Source of the DNA: Panaeolus papilionaceus
Lineage: Eukaryota; Basidiomycota; Agaricomycetes; Agaricales
Assembly (NCBI GenBank): GCA_015501605.1
Contig: JADNRZ010000001.1
Coordinates: forward strand, 868,001-932,000
Direction: 5' to 3'
Length of the DNA stretch: 64,000 nucleotides
The notes below the pieces were generated by a model. It saw nothing but the letters and a program-made list of their open reading frames with translations, was not told where the DNA came from and ran no database searches. The position numbers were made by a program, and so were the translations under genes. Below, one piece after another: positions 53,016 to 62,576 of this stretch. The first letter of the stretch is position 1. Each line of letters begins with the position of its first letter.

Positions 53016-53334
53016 TCTCAGCCTTATTCAGCTTCTGCACCTGTTTTTCAGCCTCAGCCCTCATATCCTTGATAAGACTCTTCCAGGTTTCATTTGCATT
53101 ATACACCCTATCATAACATTGTTGTAAGTTGCCATTTTCCTGTTTTAAGTCTTGATAGCGTTGGCTGATGTCAACGAGTGGTAGTCGCTTCTTTTTTGGT
53201 AGTTGGTGTGCAGCTTTACATCCATGATTGTTTTGCAGTGTCGTGTTTTTTCATCAAGCATTATTAGCCTTCAGAGTTGCCATTTTTTGGGCAATTGACC
53301 ACTTTTTTGCGGTTTTCTTTTGTTGGAGACCCAT
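53016..53334 (-). pseudogene. N-terminal remnant of a coiled-coil protein
   Basis: ATG at 53334 opens MGLQQKKTAKKWSIAQKM, followed by two adjacent TGA codons after KANNA, then the same frame continues for about 80 codons: KKKRLPLVDISQRYQDLK and NANETWKSLIKDMRAEAEK, a basic then coiled-coil sequence. The 3' end is cut by the element ending at 53013. I do not recognise the protein; the coherent composition on both sides of the stops argues it was once coding. It could be a host gene or an accessory transposon gene. Confidence 0.5.
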
Positions 53335-53835
53335 GCTATCAATATACTATGACGTTTAGTGTTGTTGTAGAAAGTTTTGTGGTGTAATTTGTGTTTGTGG
53401 TGTGGAAATGTATAATTCTGTCACCAGAATATGTTGCACCCCAGTCACGCGTCGCACTAAATTAGATATTACATAATCGAATATCCTTCATTTCACCTCC
53501 AACAGCACTTGGTGTTTTTATTGGTTTCTACATCATATATGCATAAAATTTTTACATTTCTAGCAGTTTAAAGCAAAAAAGAAGAAATTGTACATTTGAT
53601 ATCTGTGCACAACTCAGTGGGGGTGTAGATGTAGCAGCCAACCACAAGAGACAATGCGTATTTTTTCCATTTAAATTGGCCAATTTATTAATTAACATAA
53701 AAAAAGACTTATCCGCACTTTATTTGGGTTAACTGGATTTTTAAATGGACTTAAAAACGAGTATCCATGTTTTAGGTCTGAATTATTATTATTGGATTAT
53801 GTAATCAAGATTTCCCTTTGCAGCGGTTGCACAGT
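53335..53835. other. Intergenic, AT-rich
   Basis: Probably the 5' flank of the remnant gene at 53334. Nothing else recognised; a CpG-containing ACGCGTCGCAC at about 53457 is the only GC-rich spot. Confidence 0.5.
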
Positions 53836-53895
53836 CCCATGATATATATCTTTGGATCTTCCCTAGGACTTGTGTGTGTCTGAGGTGCCCTTACA
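53836..53895 (+). repeat. Fragment of the Ty3 LTR, inverted relative to 2200-2260
   Basis: ATGATATATATCTTTGGATC to GAGGTGCCCTTACAGT is the reverse complement of the LTR block at 54749-54805 and 2198-2255. Confidence 0.85.
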
Positions 53896-53904
53896 GTTAG
53901 ACTT

Positions 53905-54495
53905 CTCTTATTGAAGGTATTTCCTAATTTAGCTAAATCTGTGACATCATTACATGTCACAATTTCAAAACAAAGTGATCTGAGCCAATATAGACTGGAC
54001 ACTATCTGTCACAGAAGACTATGTGACATGTGACAAATAGTAGGTCACATTTACATGTAGATATGCACACATACATTTTACTTGTAATATTATAGTACAT
54101 GCTAATTTAGCTAGATCTGTGACATATTATACACATGTCACAATTTAAAAACTGATCTAAGCTGAGATGGACTGCTAATTTTCTGTGTCACTACAGGATT
54201 CTATCTGTCATGGAAGACTGTGTGACATGTCACAATTATAGTTAGTCGCATGGACAGAATACTAGTCACAGCTGTATTATACACTTTCATATTTAATAAG
54301 AGGGTGACATGTGACAAATATGTGTAGACTGTCACAGCACACAGTAGACTTGCATTTTAATCAGAAAATCAAATATTCACAATAAAATGATTTGTGTTGA
54401 TCAACAGTTGACTGAAAGTTAATCAACATTCCACTGACTGATTGAAAGTCAACTGACAGTCAATCAAATTACCTGGGCCAGTGCAAAGTACTGCT
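53905..54495. mobile_element. Truncated CAGTACTTT-type element, decayed CGATCG type
   Basis: Right end (inward) CAGTACTTTGCACTGGCCCA. Subterminal words TTGATCAACAGTTGACTG are what CGATCGACAGTCGACTG becomes after CpG decay. Core with TGTGACATGTGACA motifs matches 15600-15840. The left end is missing; an LTR scrap adjoins it. Confidence 0.75.
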
Positions 54496-55040
54496 AGAGG
54501 GTCATACCAATTATGAGAGTCAAGCAGGACTCTAGAGCAGGGTGAGGGGTTTGCACAGAGACTCCACTTGTCACAGGCTTTTGTAAGGGGGTGTGAGCAG
54601 TGTAAATGGACAAGGGACCAGGGGAGGGGTCAACAAAGTAGGAAAAGGAAGAAGGGAGAAAATGAGAATGGTTAGACAGAGGAGCTGCAGAAGAAGAGGG
54701 CTGCAGATGGAAGATGTCATTAGCAGCCATGTTAAGAGCAATAAGGCAATGTAAGGGCACCTCAGACACACACAAGTCCTAGGGAAGATCCAAAGATATA
54801 TATCAGCTCTACATAAATACAGGAAGTAGGCTCACCTGGAGGAGATCCAAAGAGAAAGAGGTAAAGGATCAAACCCAGGTGAAACAGCTATTTAAGTGAT
54901 GAGCTGGCATTGGCACCAGCCTTGATGCCAATAACAAATGAGTGACAACTAAAGGAGAGTGTAATATAATATTTATGAGTCCATGTGATCAGTGATAGAT
55001 AGGTAGAGGCCATGACAGAATTTGATCACAATGTAGGATG
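54496..55040 (-). mobile_element. Rearranged Ty3/gypsy remnants: Gag-protease linker, LTR piece, Gag piece
   Basis: 54496-54748: Gag C-terminus and linker (MAANDIFHLQ, SPGPLSIYTAHTPLQKPVTS), homologous to 660-890 but with CAA in place of the TGA. 54749-54990: LTR block. 54991-55040: Gag segment homologous to 968-1030. The order is scrambled relative to the element at 1-2603. Nearly all differences are CpG-type transitions. Confidence 0.8.
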
Positions 55041-55683
55041 TGTCAGGGGATCTGTCACAGAGCCTCCATCCTAGTGCAGTTATAGTGCACAGCCTGGTCA
55101 CCATCTCTAGATCACTGTATAGGCACCTATTGCATCATTGATACCTCTGTAATAGCACACTGCCTCCTTTTCTGATTGTTTTGTCACCATCATTAGTATT
55201 GCATAGTCTTAGCCTATTCTTACATTTAGTGCACAGCTTACCAGTACAATAGTTTATCGAATGTAGTATATAGGCTAGTAGAAATCAGGATGATTTCTCA
55301 CTCAATTATCAACTTGGCTTCTGAGCATTCCTATCTCTTACAGTTGCACTACATGTGCCCTTCTTGGTTGGATATGAGTTGTCTTTGAGAGATCTATCAC
55401 GATCTCAAAATTATTTCATGCCCATAATCTTCAACAGAGTCTCAAGGCACAGATCAATGAATTTGAGAGTATATAAAGACCAACAGATTTGTGCTCAATC
55501 CTTCAGCAGCCTTTACTAAGTCTACTTTGTCTCTCTCTTACTCTCTGATCATGTCTCTCTGCCCTTCTCTATATCTCTGTTATTTGTCTCATTATTTCCA
55601 ACACTGCCAAGACTGCTTGTGGGGCTGGACAATGCCCCATAATGGCTGTAGCTATGTTATGCTGCATTACAGTCCCTATGACA
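55041..55683 (+). repeat. Probable solo LTR (TGTCAGGGGATCT type)
   Basis: Starts TGTCAGGGGATCTGTCAC and ends GTCCCTATGACA, giving near-inverted termini TGTCA/TGACA. GTATATAAAGACC at 55468 is a good TATA box. It begins within the Gag scrap. The start word is the same as that of the LTR at 2603. No convincing 5-bp duplication. Confidence 0.55.
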
Positions 55684-55919
55684 GGCCATTTTTGAAACAA
55701 CCAGTATCCCTTTGAAAATTGAATGTTTTGTAAAATAATTTAGCCAAATATACTCCAAAATACTATATATTCCACAATTTATGCTTTTTTCCATTCAAAT
55801 AACAACCACAAGCAAGAAAATACACCCAGTAATCCTCAGTGAAGCCAAGATAATGCAAAAGCTCTGAACCAAAATTGTTGACTGATCCTTCACTATATTC
55901 AGGCATCATTGTCATGTTG
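55684..55919. other. AT-rich, nothing recognised
   Basis: No open frame, repeat or homology to other parts of the window seen. Confidence 0.4.
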
Positions 55920-56605
55920 AGCTAATCAACCAAGTCTGTATGCCTCTTCTGCAACATCTCTTCTGAATCAAGGTTCTCTAACAGTTCTGCATCGACTCCT
56001 GGGTCTGGTAGTTCCTGGGAAAACAAAGATCAATATTTTTCCCCACACAACTGTCTACTCTAATTCAGTACTCCTCACCACCTGTTTCCAGCTTCACAAT
56101 CACATTGAAAACTATGAGATAGTCCTGCATTTTGAAGAAATGTTGGAACTGTGGGTTTATGACTTGGAGTGCTTGTAGTACTGGACAACTCTCCTGATGG
56201 ATGAGGTTTGTTGGTCATAAAAAACAGTTTGGGTATTGGACAACTGGAGCCTGCTGCTACAGGCACAGGCTGAGATGCAGTTTGGATTCCAGTCATGAAC
56301 AGTTGCTTTCACTTGTCTGGGGTCATAACACCAGGAGAACAAAATAGGTGCCTCTTACAGATATTCTGCTGATCCATCAGTCCACCACCATTCAACTTGA
56401 TCAATAGGATTTCTAGTGTTACTATACATATGAATTTCACCTGCTATTTGATGAACAACAAGCAACATATCTTGAGCAACTATTGACACTATACTGATAT
56501 CATTCAGTGGGTTGAATGGAGTACCTATATATAAAAATGAGTGATGATTTGACATATGAAACAACTTGACACTCACCCTTGGCTGTTAACTCTATCAATT
56601 GGAGT
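55920..56605 (-). pseudogene. Intron-containing coiled-coil gene, copy 1 (3' half, decayed)
   Basis: Homologous to 59062-59530. On the minus strand an exon end ..LTAKG is followed by an intron of similar length (GTGAGTGTCAAG to TATATATAG, 56574 to about 56524), then GTPFNPLNDIS, a frameshift, and the conserved tail VPVAAGSSCP, FFMTNKPHPSGEL and FLQNAGLSHSFQCDCEAG. A TGA replaces Ser in the PDKSK block. A last possible exon ELPDPGVDAELLENLDSEE lies after ATTTTTCCCCAC.. near 56010-55925. Upstream of 56605 it is replaced by a pogo-like transposase end. Function unknown. Confidence 0.6.
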
Positions 56606-56669
56606 TGCACAATCCCTGCAACTGTGTGATGAGGTGTCACACTGTCTCAATGCTGTGACATAGCTAAAT

Positions 56670-57183
56670 CTTGAGACAGGCCCATTTCGAGGTGCACTGC
56701 CCTCCATGTCCCCACCAACTACAGTAACCAGTTTAATGTTACTATTCCCAAGACTGCTGTCCTCATCTCCATAATCAAGACCCTTGAGGCTCAAGTCCAG
56801 GCGCTAGCTGCACAAAACCTCTTCCTCCAGGCCTCCAACCTCATGAACCAGCAGTGGATGAAGTGGTCAAGGGTTGTGCTGGAGCACAAGGAGAAGCAGG
56901 CAGAACGAAAGAAGAATAAGGAGGGGAATGAGGTGTTGAGGTTACTGAGGGGGGATGCTGTGCTTGTCACATGTGACAAGTTCTTCAAGGCGAAGGTGCT
57001 GCAGGAGAAGGAGAAGAAGGCCAAGCTGCAGGAGAAGGAGGATAACCTTGTGATGACAAAGTTGTGGGAGGAAGTGAAGCTGAGATTGTGGAGAAGCATG
57101 CAAGGCAGGTTGCAGAATGGCAGAAGGCGAAGGATGCTGCCAGGAGCAAGGGAGTGAATTATACAGGTCCCAAGAAGCCTCTG
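56670..57183 (+). pseudogene. C-terminal region of a pogo-like DDE transposase (tentative)
   Basis: Frame with VPTNYSNQFNVTIPKTAVL, then a Gln/Leu helix LEAQVQALAAQNLFLQASN and a long Lys/Glu-rich coiled coil (KEKQAERKKNKEGNEVL, KAKVLQEKEKKAKLQEKE). A frameshift at about 57075 leads into HARQVAEWQKAKDAARSKG and stop near 57183. In fungi, pogo/Tc1-type transposases commonly end in such a region after the DDE domain: a leucine-zipper-like helix, a basic coil and a W-x-K-A-K-x-x-A motif. No DDE domain is present here, so the identification rests on this tail only. The same frame stays open for another 60 codons after the stop (acidic EEEEDKEEDHE). Confidence 0.45.
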
Positions 57184-57540
57184 TGAGGAATCTTGCCTCT
57201 GAAGGTTTCCAGGATGACCAAGAAGGCATATATCGAAAGCCTGAAGGTCTTTGGAGAGGAAGAGGAGGACAAGGAGGAGGATCATGAGGGTAGCACATGT
57301 CAACTGCATCAAGCACATCAAGTGCATCAGAAGGGGAGAGTGATTGATGGCATCAATCACTCACCAGGTTTCCATTTACCCAGTGTATCACAGCATAGTG
57401 ATTGCCATCATATCCACACCCAACACCTTTTGCCTCCTCCTGATCTCAATTCACTGTATTTTTCTTAGATTTTTTATACAGACACTCATAGCACTTGTAT
57501 TTTTTATTTCCTCTTTGTTTTTTTATATATGTTTGTACAT

Positions 57541-57932
57541 CATTTGAAAAATTTAAATTTAATTATTTGGTATATCATATGATGGTGGGACACTGTAGTT
57601 TGAAGAGAGGAAGAAGTCATGTTTATTGAACAGGGGTTGAGTAGTGGTTTGCATTTAAATGAAGATTTCTGGGGAGTTAGGTGAGTTTCTTGTGTCTCTT
57701 ATAAGTGGCAAGGATTTCAGGGGCATTATCAAGGTGAGATTCTGGTTCCCATGAGTTGGAGAATGGAGTACAGCCTTTCCAGGAGACAAAGTATTCTCAG
57801 TTAGGTGGTTTACCTTGGTGCTTGAGAATTGTTTCAATTTTGTATTCTTCTTCTCTGCTAATAAGGTCAGGTGGTGGTTCTGGGAAATTTGGACCATGTT
57901 CAGGTATTTCATGATAAGGGGTGAGAAGGTTG
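57541..57932 (-). pseudogene. Chromovirus pol 3' end (chromodomain) and start of a second ORF, copy 2
   Basis: On the minus strand: FCNLLTPYHEIPEHGPNFPE, PDLISREEEYKIETILKHQG, a TGA, EYFVSWKG (frameshift) and SNSWEPESHLDNAPEILATY, ending KLT and TAA at 57679-57677. This is the integrase C-terminus with a chromodomain (aromatic and WEP signatures), which in chromoviruses guides integration to heterochromatin. After 56 nt an ATG (57620) opens MTSSS, as in the copy at 61497, but AT-rich DNA replaces the rest. The 5' side is cut at 57934 by a CAGTACTTT-type element. Confidence 0.8.
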
Positions 57933-57933
57933 C

Positions 57934-58823
57934 AGAACTTCTCACTCTCCTCTGACTACTCTAGGGAGTCTGTAGGGACTCATAAGACTCTCTACAAACT
58001 CTCTACAGACTTTTCACAGATTTGCTCAAATTTACTATTCTGACATAATAAGCCAAAGAGGGGTATACAGACTCCCTACAGACTCTCTACTGACTTGGTA
58101 GGGAGTCTGGTATATCTATTCCAAATTTATAGTAATACATGTTCTAGTTTATATATGTATATATGCCAACAACTAATCATCATCTGTGTCAGAGTTCTCT
58201 GAGTTAGTAGTTGTGGTTGTAGTTGTGGTGGTGGGTTGCAGTGGTGTGCCTCCCATGTAGCATGAGAGCATGGTGGGTGATTGTTGTGGCTCACAATGAC
58301 AGGGAGGGTGTGGGATGGTGGTAGTGATGGATAATGGGTGATAGTGAAAGGAAGAAAGGATAAATGATGGATTGTGCACAGGCCAAGCATGTGACATCAC
58401 ATGATAAATTTAATATTATATTTCATTATTATATAATAGACTAGATAAGAAAAGATAACAATAAGATAAGACTCATAAAATACATGAAAATTTGAAATAA
58501 AATTGAAATAAATTGGGAAAATTTGTAAAATCAAAATAAAATTATATAGGGTATACAGAGACATTATAAAGCTAAAATATGATGAAAAAACAATTAATAA
58601 GTTTTATATAAATTTTTTGGCATAATATTATACAGGATATCCCTACAGACTCTGTAGTGAGTCCCTAGGGACTTTACAGCCATTTCAAGCCAAACATGAA
58701 AATTAATAGGAATAGGCCAAATATGAAAATTAAATAGGAATAGGGAGTCCCTAGGGATGCCTCTAAAAACACAGAGACTCCCTAGAGACTCCCTAGGGTA
58801 CTCAGGGGAGAGTGTAAAGTACT
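57934..58823. mobile_element. CAGTACTTT-type element with CCCTAGGGAGTCTC repeats
   Basis: Inward ends AGAACTTCTCACTCTCCTCT and AGTACTTTACACTCTCCCCT, followed by matching CTAGGGAGTCT words. Subterminal zones repeat GACTCCCTAGAGACTCCC and AGTCCCTAGGGACT (palindromic). Core AT-rich, with a G-rich minus-strand region 58190-58400 of simple GTGGTTGTA-type repeats. No coding sequence. It sits in the chromovirus integrase piece. Confidence 0.82.
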
Positions 58824-59061
58824 CAAAAAACAAAAAAAAACAAAACTGACAGGTCTCTATATTGCCAAATCCTCTAGACTCTCAGCATAGCTAAGAGACA
58901 AGGGTCAGTCAATTGACTCTTGAGGCATTGGCAATTGCCAAGTGGTGAGAGTCAGTTGATGAGCACAGATCATGGTTCAGTCAACTTGGTCTCAATACAT
59001 AGTAGCAAGAGGTCAATGTGGTTCAGTCTACTGGCATTCCAGGTGCAAATTACACAACCAT
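58824..59061. other. Unannotated spacer
   Basis: AACAAAAAAAAACAAAA then low-similarity sequence with a few GTCAGTCAATTGACTCTTG-like inverted words near 58903; nothing I can name. Confidence 0.4.
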
Positions 59062-59979
59062 CTACTCTAATTCAGTATTCTCCCACCATCCTTTTCCAGC
59101 TTCACAATCACATTGAAAACTTTGAGATAGACCTGCATTTTGAAGAAATGACAGAACTCCAAGTTTATGACTTGGTGTACTTATAGTACTGGATAAACCT
59201 CCTGATGGACAAGTTTTGTTGGTCATAAAAAATGGCTTGAGAGTTGGACAACTGGGACCTGCTGCCACAGCCACAGGCCGAGATACAGTTCAAACTTTTC
59301 CAGTTGCAAATGGATGCTTTGACTTGTCTGGAGTTGTAACACCAGGAGAATGAGATAGGTGCCACTTACAGAAATTGTCCTGATTTATTGGTCCACCATC
59401 ATTCAATTTGATCAATGGGGTGTCTTGTGGACAAATATCATCCGCTGGTGGCCTGTTGAATGGAATACCTAGATAAAATAAAAAAGTGAGTGATAGTTTG
59501 ATATGTGAAACAACATAGCACTCACCTTTAGCTGCTAACTCCATCAACAGCAAAGTTTTCTTCATCTCAATGAGTTGTCTTTCTTCAGCAATGACCTTGC
59601 TCTTTGTCTCAGCTTGCTCCTTTTCAATCTCAAGTGATCTTTCTTGATCCTTGATCTTATCCTTGCACCTTTTTTTTTTGCACCTGATGTGCTCTTTCTT
59701 GAATCTTGAGCTCTTTTTCATGGGACTCCATTCAGACTGTGAAGAATTCCACTTCATGTTTGATTCTTTTGATGTACATAGTATCAATGTCTTGATGCTT
59801 GGCAACATTTGGATCACTGGATTGTGTAGTGTACACTGTTTCCACCATTGGGGATTCTTGAAAACGGAGAAACTCCATATACTCAATGGGGTTTGCTGAT
59901 TGAAAAGTTGGAAAGTTTTTTTTTAAATTTTAATTGCTGAAACCTTATCTGGGAGATTTTTTGGAGGTTTTTGGGGCAT
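59062..59979 (-). pseudogene. Intron-containing coiled-coil gene, copy 2 (more complete)
   Basis: Probable start ATG 59979 (MPQKPPKNLPDK), then perhaps an intron ending TTTTCAATCAG. Next EYMEFLRFQESPMVETVY and YIKRIKHEVEFFTV, then, after a shift at a run of A near 59685, a strong coiled coil (KIKDQERSLEIEKEQAETKS, EERQLIEMKKTLLLMELAAK). A clear 57-nt intron follows (59522-59466, GTGAGTGCTATG to TTATCTAG), then GIPFNRPPADDICPQ, CKWHLSHSPGVTTPDKSK, and after another shift VAVAAGPSCP and FQCDCEAGKGWWENTELE with TAG at 59062. No known domain recognised. Two decayed copies in 3 kb suggest a repeated, possibly transposon-borne gene. Confidence 0.6.
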
Positions 59980-60041
59980 TGTCAATGTGGTAGGATAAGA
60001 CCAGTTGTGTCAATGTGGTTGAGATGATACCAGTTGTGATC

Positions 60042-60612
60042 AGTACTTCACACTAACACCAGCCTTTCAGCTGAGCCTCAGCTCAACCTCAGTTTAATAA
60101 CATATTTTGAAAAGAAATACTTTTTATCAGCTGAACATCAGCTGAGTATCAGACACTGGTTGTTATGACTGTTTCACTTTCTTAGCTTAAATCAGATTTG
60201 AATTGTGACATGTCATATATATGTCACACATCTAGCTAAATTAGGAAGCATTGTATTAGTAATTTAGTAATTCTATACCTGGAGGTTGCTGATAGATTTC
60301 CCTCACTATAAAAAGCTAGTTGTTGGTCTACAATATTACTAATCTGTAATAGTGTAGCTAAAAAACTGCAAAGAACAATAACAAAACCAATACATATAGA
60401 TTATGAGCTGATATTCAGCTGAGTATCAGTTCAACCTCAGCTAAGCCTCAGTTCATTGGTTTATAAAGCTAATCACTAAACTATAAGGTAAGCAAAAATA
60501 TTAATTTATGAACTGATGATCAGCTGACAAACCAATACTCAGCTGATACTCAGCTGATGAACCAATTATCAGCCAAGCCTCAGCCAAAAAGTTTGGGTTA
60601 GTGTAAACTTCT
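60042..60612. mobile_element. CAGTACTTT-type element with CAGCTGAGCCTCAGC repeats, short
   Basis: Left end CAGTACTTCACACTAACACC; right end (inward) AGAAGTTTACACTAACCC. Repeats CAGCTGAGCCTCAGC, CAGCTGAGTATCAG. Core keeps GTGACATGTCATATATATGT. About 570 bp, decayed. Inserted next to the chromovirus integrase piece. Confidence 0.8.
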
Positions 60613-61450
60613 CTATTGGAAAATTCATAACATCTTCCACACCAATCTTCTAACACCATACAATGAAACCACTGAATATGGCCCTAATTTCTCTCAACCA
60701 CTGCCTGACCTTATTGGCAGAGAAGAAGAATACAAAGTTGAATGCATTATCAAGCACAAAGAGAAACCCCAAATAGGGAATACTTTGTGTCTTGGAAAGG
60801 CTTTGACTCATTGTTACAGTAGCCCAACAGGCGCTTGCAGTTAAGGCCTTTGAACTAGTCAGAGTCGGTTCAGTCATGCGATAGGGTTCGAGTATCATTC
60901 TAAGAATGCCACTGCGTACGCATGCTACGCTGGTATTGTCTTAGAAGAGAGCGAGAAGAGTAAGATCATTGTAGAAGTTGTTGTTCTATTCAAAGTTAAA
61001 GAACTAGCTAAAGAACAATGGTATAAACTACGGTGTTTATATAGATATCTAGTGAGGCTGTGCATGTAAATGCCAAGTAGATAAAGTGAGTCAGAAGTGT
61101 AGTCCGCAGTAAGAGTGAGTCATAAGTGTGAGACTGATGAGTAAGAAATAAGTCATAGATAGGAGAAAGGAGTGGAGCAACAGCGGGAATAGAAGTGGGG
61201 TGTGAGTCAGAGATAGGTGGAAGATATGGGACTCTGGAGATAAGAAATGAGGAAGATACAAGTACAAAGAGAGATGATAGTACACAGTGATAAGATAAGA
61301 GATGATGGTGGTACAGATAAGATAAGGAAAAGATAGGAAAAGAGAAAGTTGATGTAACACTCATTCTCAGACTCATGGGAACCTGAAGCCAATCTTACTA
61401 ACACCCCTGACATTCTCAAATCCTATAAGAAACACTTCAAACACTCCTAA
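60613..61450 (+). pseudogene. Chromovirus pol 3' end (chromodomain), copy 1, split by a solo LTR
   Basis: 60613-60811 encodes NIFHTNLLTPYNETTEYG, PDLIGREEEYKVECIIKHKE, a 1-nt shift and EYFVSWKGFDS. The LTR 60812-61359 interrupts. 61360-61450 continues SFSDSWEPEANLTNTPDIL and SYKKHFKHS with TAA at 61448. Removing the LTR and one CTCAT restores WKGFDSFSDSWEP exactly, a chromodomain with its aromatic-cage Trp positions. Upstream pol is missing (an older element ends at 60612). Confidence 0.85.
60812..61359 (-). repeat. Solo LTR with 5-bp target duplication
   Basis: Minus-strand LTR with termini TGTTACATC and CTGTAACA (inverted TGTTACA/TGTAACA). CTCAT flanks both sides (60807-60811, 61360-61364). 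Promoter CTATATAAACACC near 61041-61029. At its 3' end it contains an antisense tRNA-like stretch (see findings). A related LTR lies at 62577-63117. Confidence 0.9.
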
Positions 61451-61496
61451 ATCCCCACTCAGATGCAAACTGCTACTTGACTTCAATCTAACAAAC

Positions 61497-62400
61497 ATGA
61501 CTTCTTCCTCCATTCTCAAATCATCCCCTACTTCTACCTCCCCTAACTCTGCCAAAGGAGTCCAAAGTATCAACAACATCCTTGATTTCATTGTCAGAGC
61601 CCACCATTGTCAAAGGCAACAACCCCGAACTTGTCAACTTACTCTACCAAGCTAAAGGATGGGACACTCCTGCTGACACTCCCAGCACCACTCACAACTG
61701 CACCTCCATCACCTTTGACAAGTTTGTCAACACCTTCCATACCAAAGAAGACTACAGCCTCCTTGCTTGGAAACTCTCTTCCTCAGACCACTATCTATCC
61801 CATCTTCTTTTCATGGGCCTTGTTATCAACAACATAAAGAAACAAGCCCTCAGGATCACTTTGACTTACAATAACCTTGTAAAGAAAGCATCAGACAGCT
61901 GGCACATAGGATGCAACCAATTTGAAGCATTCTGCCAAGACCACTTCAATGACCCTGACTGTCACAACGCACTTATGGAACTCATAGTCAAACAAAGAAA
62001 GAAGTATGCCAATCATGTGCCCAATAACATGTACTCTTTCAAACACAACAAAAACTTCCTTTATGATTACTCTACTCCTGTTCTCTCACAACCTATGCTA
62101 GAAAATATTGCTGCCTGCCAACCTGACATCTTACTTGATAACCTCAATCCAATCACCAAATTCCATGTCCTCACACTGCTCAAACACAGTCAACATCTTT
62201 GCTGTGTATGCCCAGATGCTGACCATTTCAGAGAAACTTGTACCAAGTTTATCTGTTGGAGCTGCAGGAAGAGAGCACCCAGCACCTAGTCAAGGAATGT
62301 CCTAAACATCCTATCAAAGTTGACAAAGGAAAAAAGAAAGTGTCCTCTAGTCACTTCCTACCCCCCAATCCTTGGTCCAAAACTCAACCATAGAAAACTT
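61497..62400 (+). pseudogene. Gag-like ORF with zinc knuckle, following chromovirus pol
   Basis: ATG 61497 (MTSSSILKSSPTSTS), 46 nt after the pol stop. After a shift near 61590 it runs NNPELVNLLYQAKGWDTP, a helical middle region (LSHLLFMGLVINNIKKQA, CNQFEAFCQDHFNDPD), then CCVCPDADHFRETC and CWSC; a further shift near 62262 gives STQHLVKECPKHP, completing a C-x2-C..H-x4-C knuckle. Helical body plus terminal knuckles suggests a nucleocapsid-like protein. It lies between pol and a downstream LTR-like sequence in the same orientation. Function by analogy only. Confidence 0.6.
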
Positions 62401-62576
62401 ATGAGAACAATGCCAAGAAAAGAGGACATTGGTCCCCAAAGTCTTCCACTGACAATGATGGCCACTAGTGTGACAAAATTTTCAACTATGACAATGATTT
62501 ATGTGACAATGCCAAACACAATCTCAACACTGCTTTCTGATTGAGGACAATCAGCCTTAACACAGGGGTAATGCTA

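Noticed and set aside
58190..58400. ORFs with His/Pro-rich translations in a simple-repeat zone
   Set aside because: Low-complexity GTGGTTGTA-type DNA inside a transposon core; no coding signature.
60812..60912. Genuine tRNA gene
   Set aside because: Acceptor and T stems contain mismatches, the anticodon loop lacks the usual U33, and the sequence lies wholly inside an LTR.
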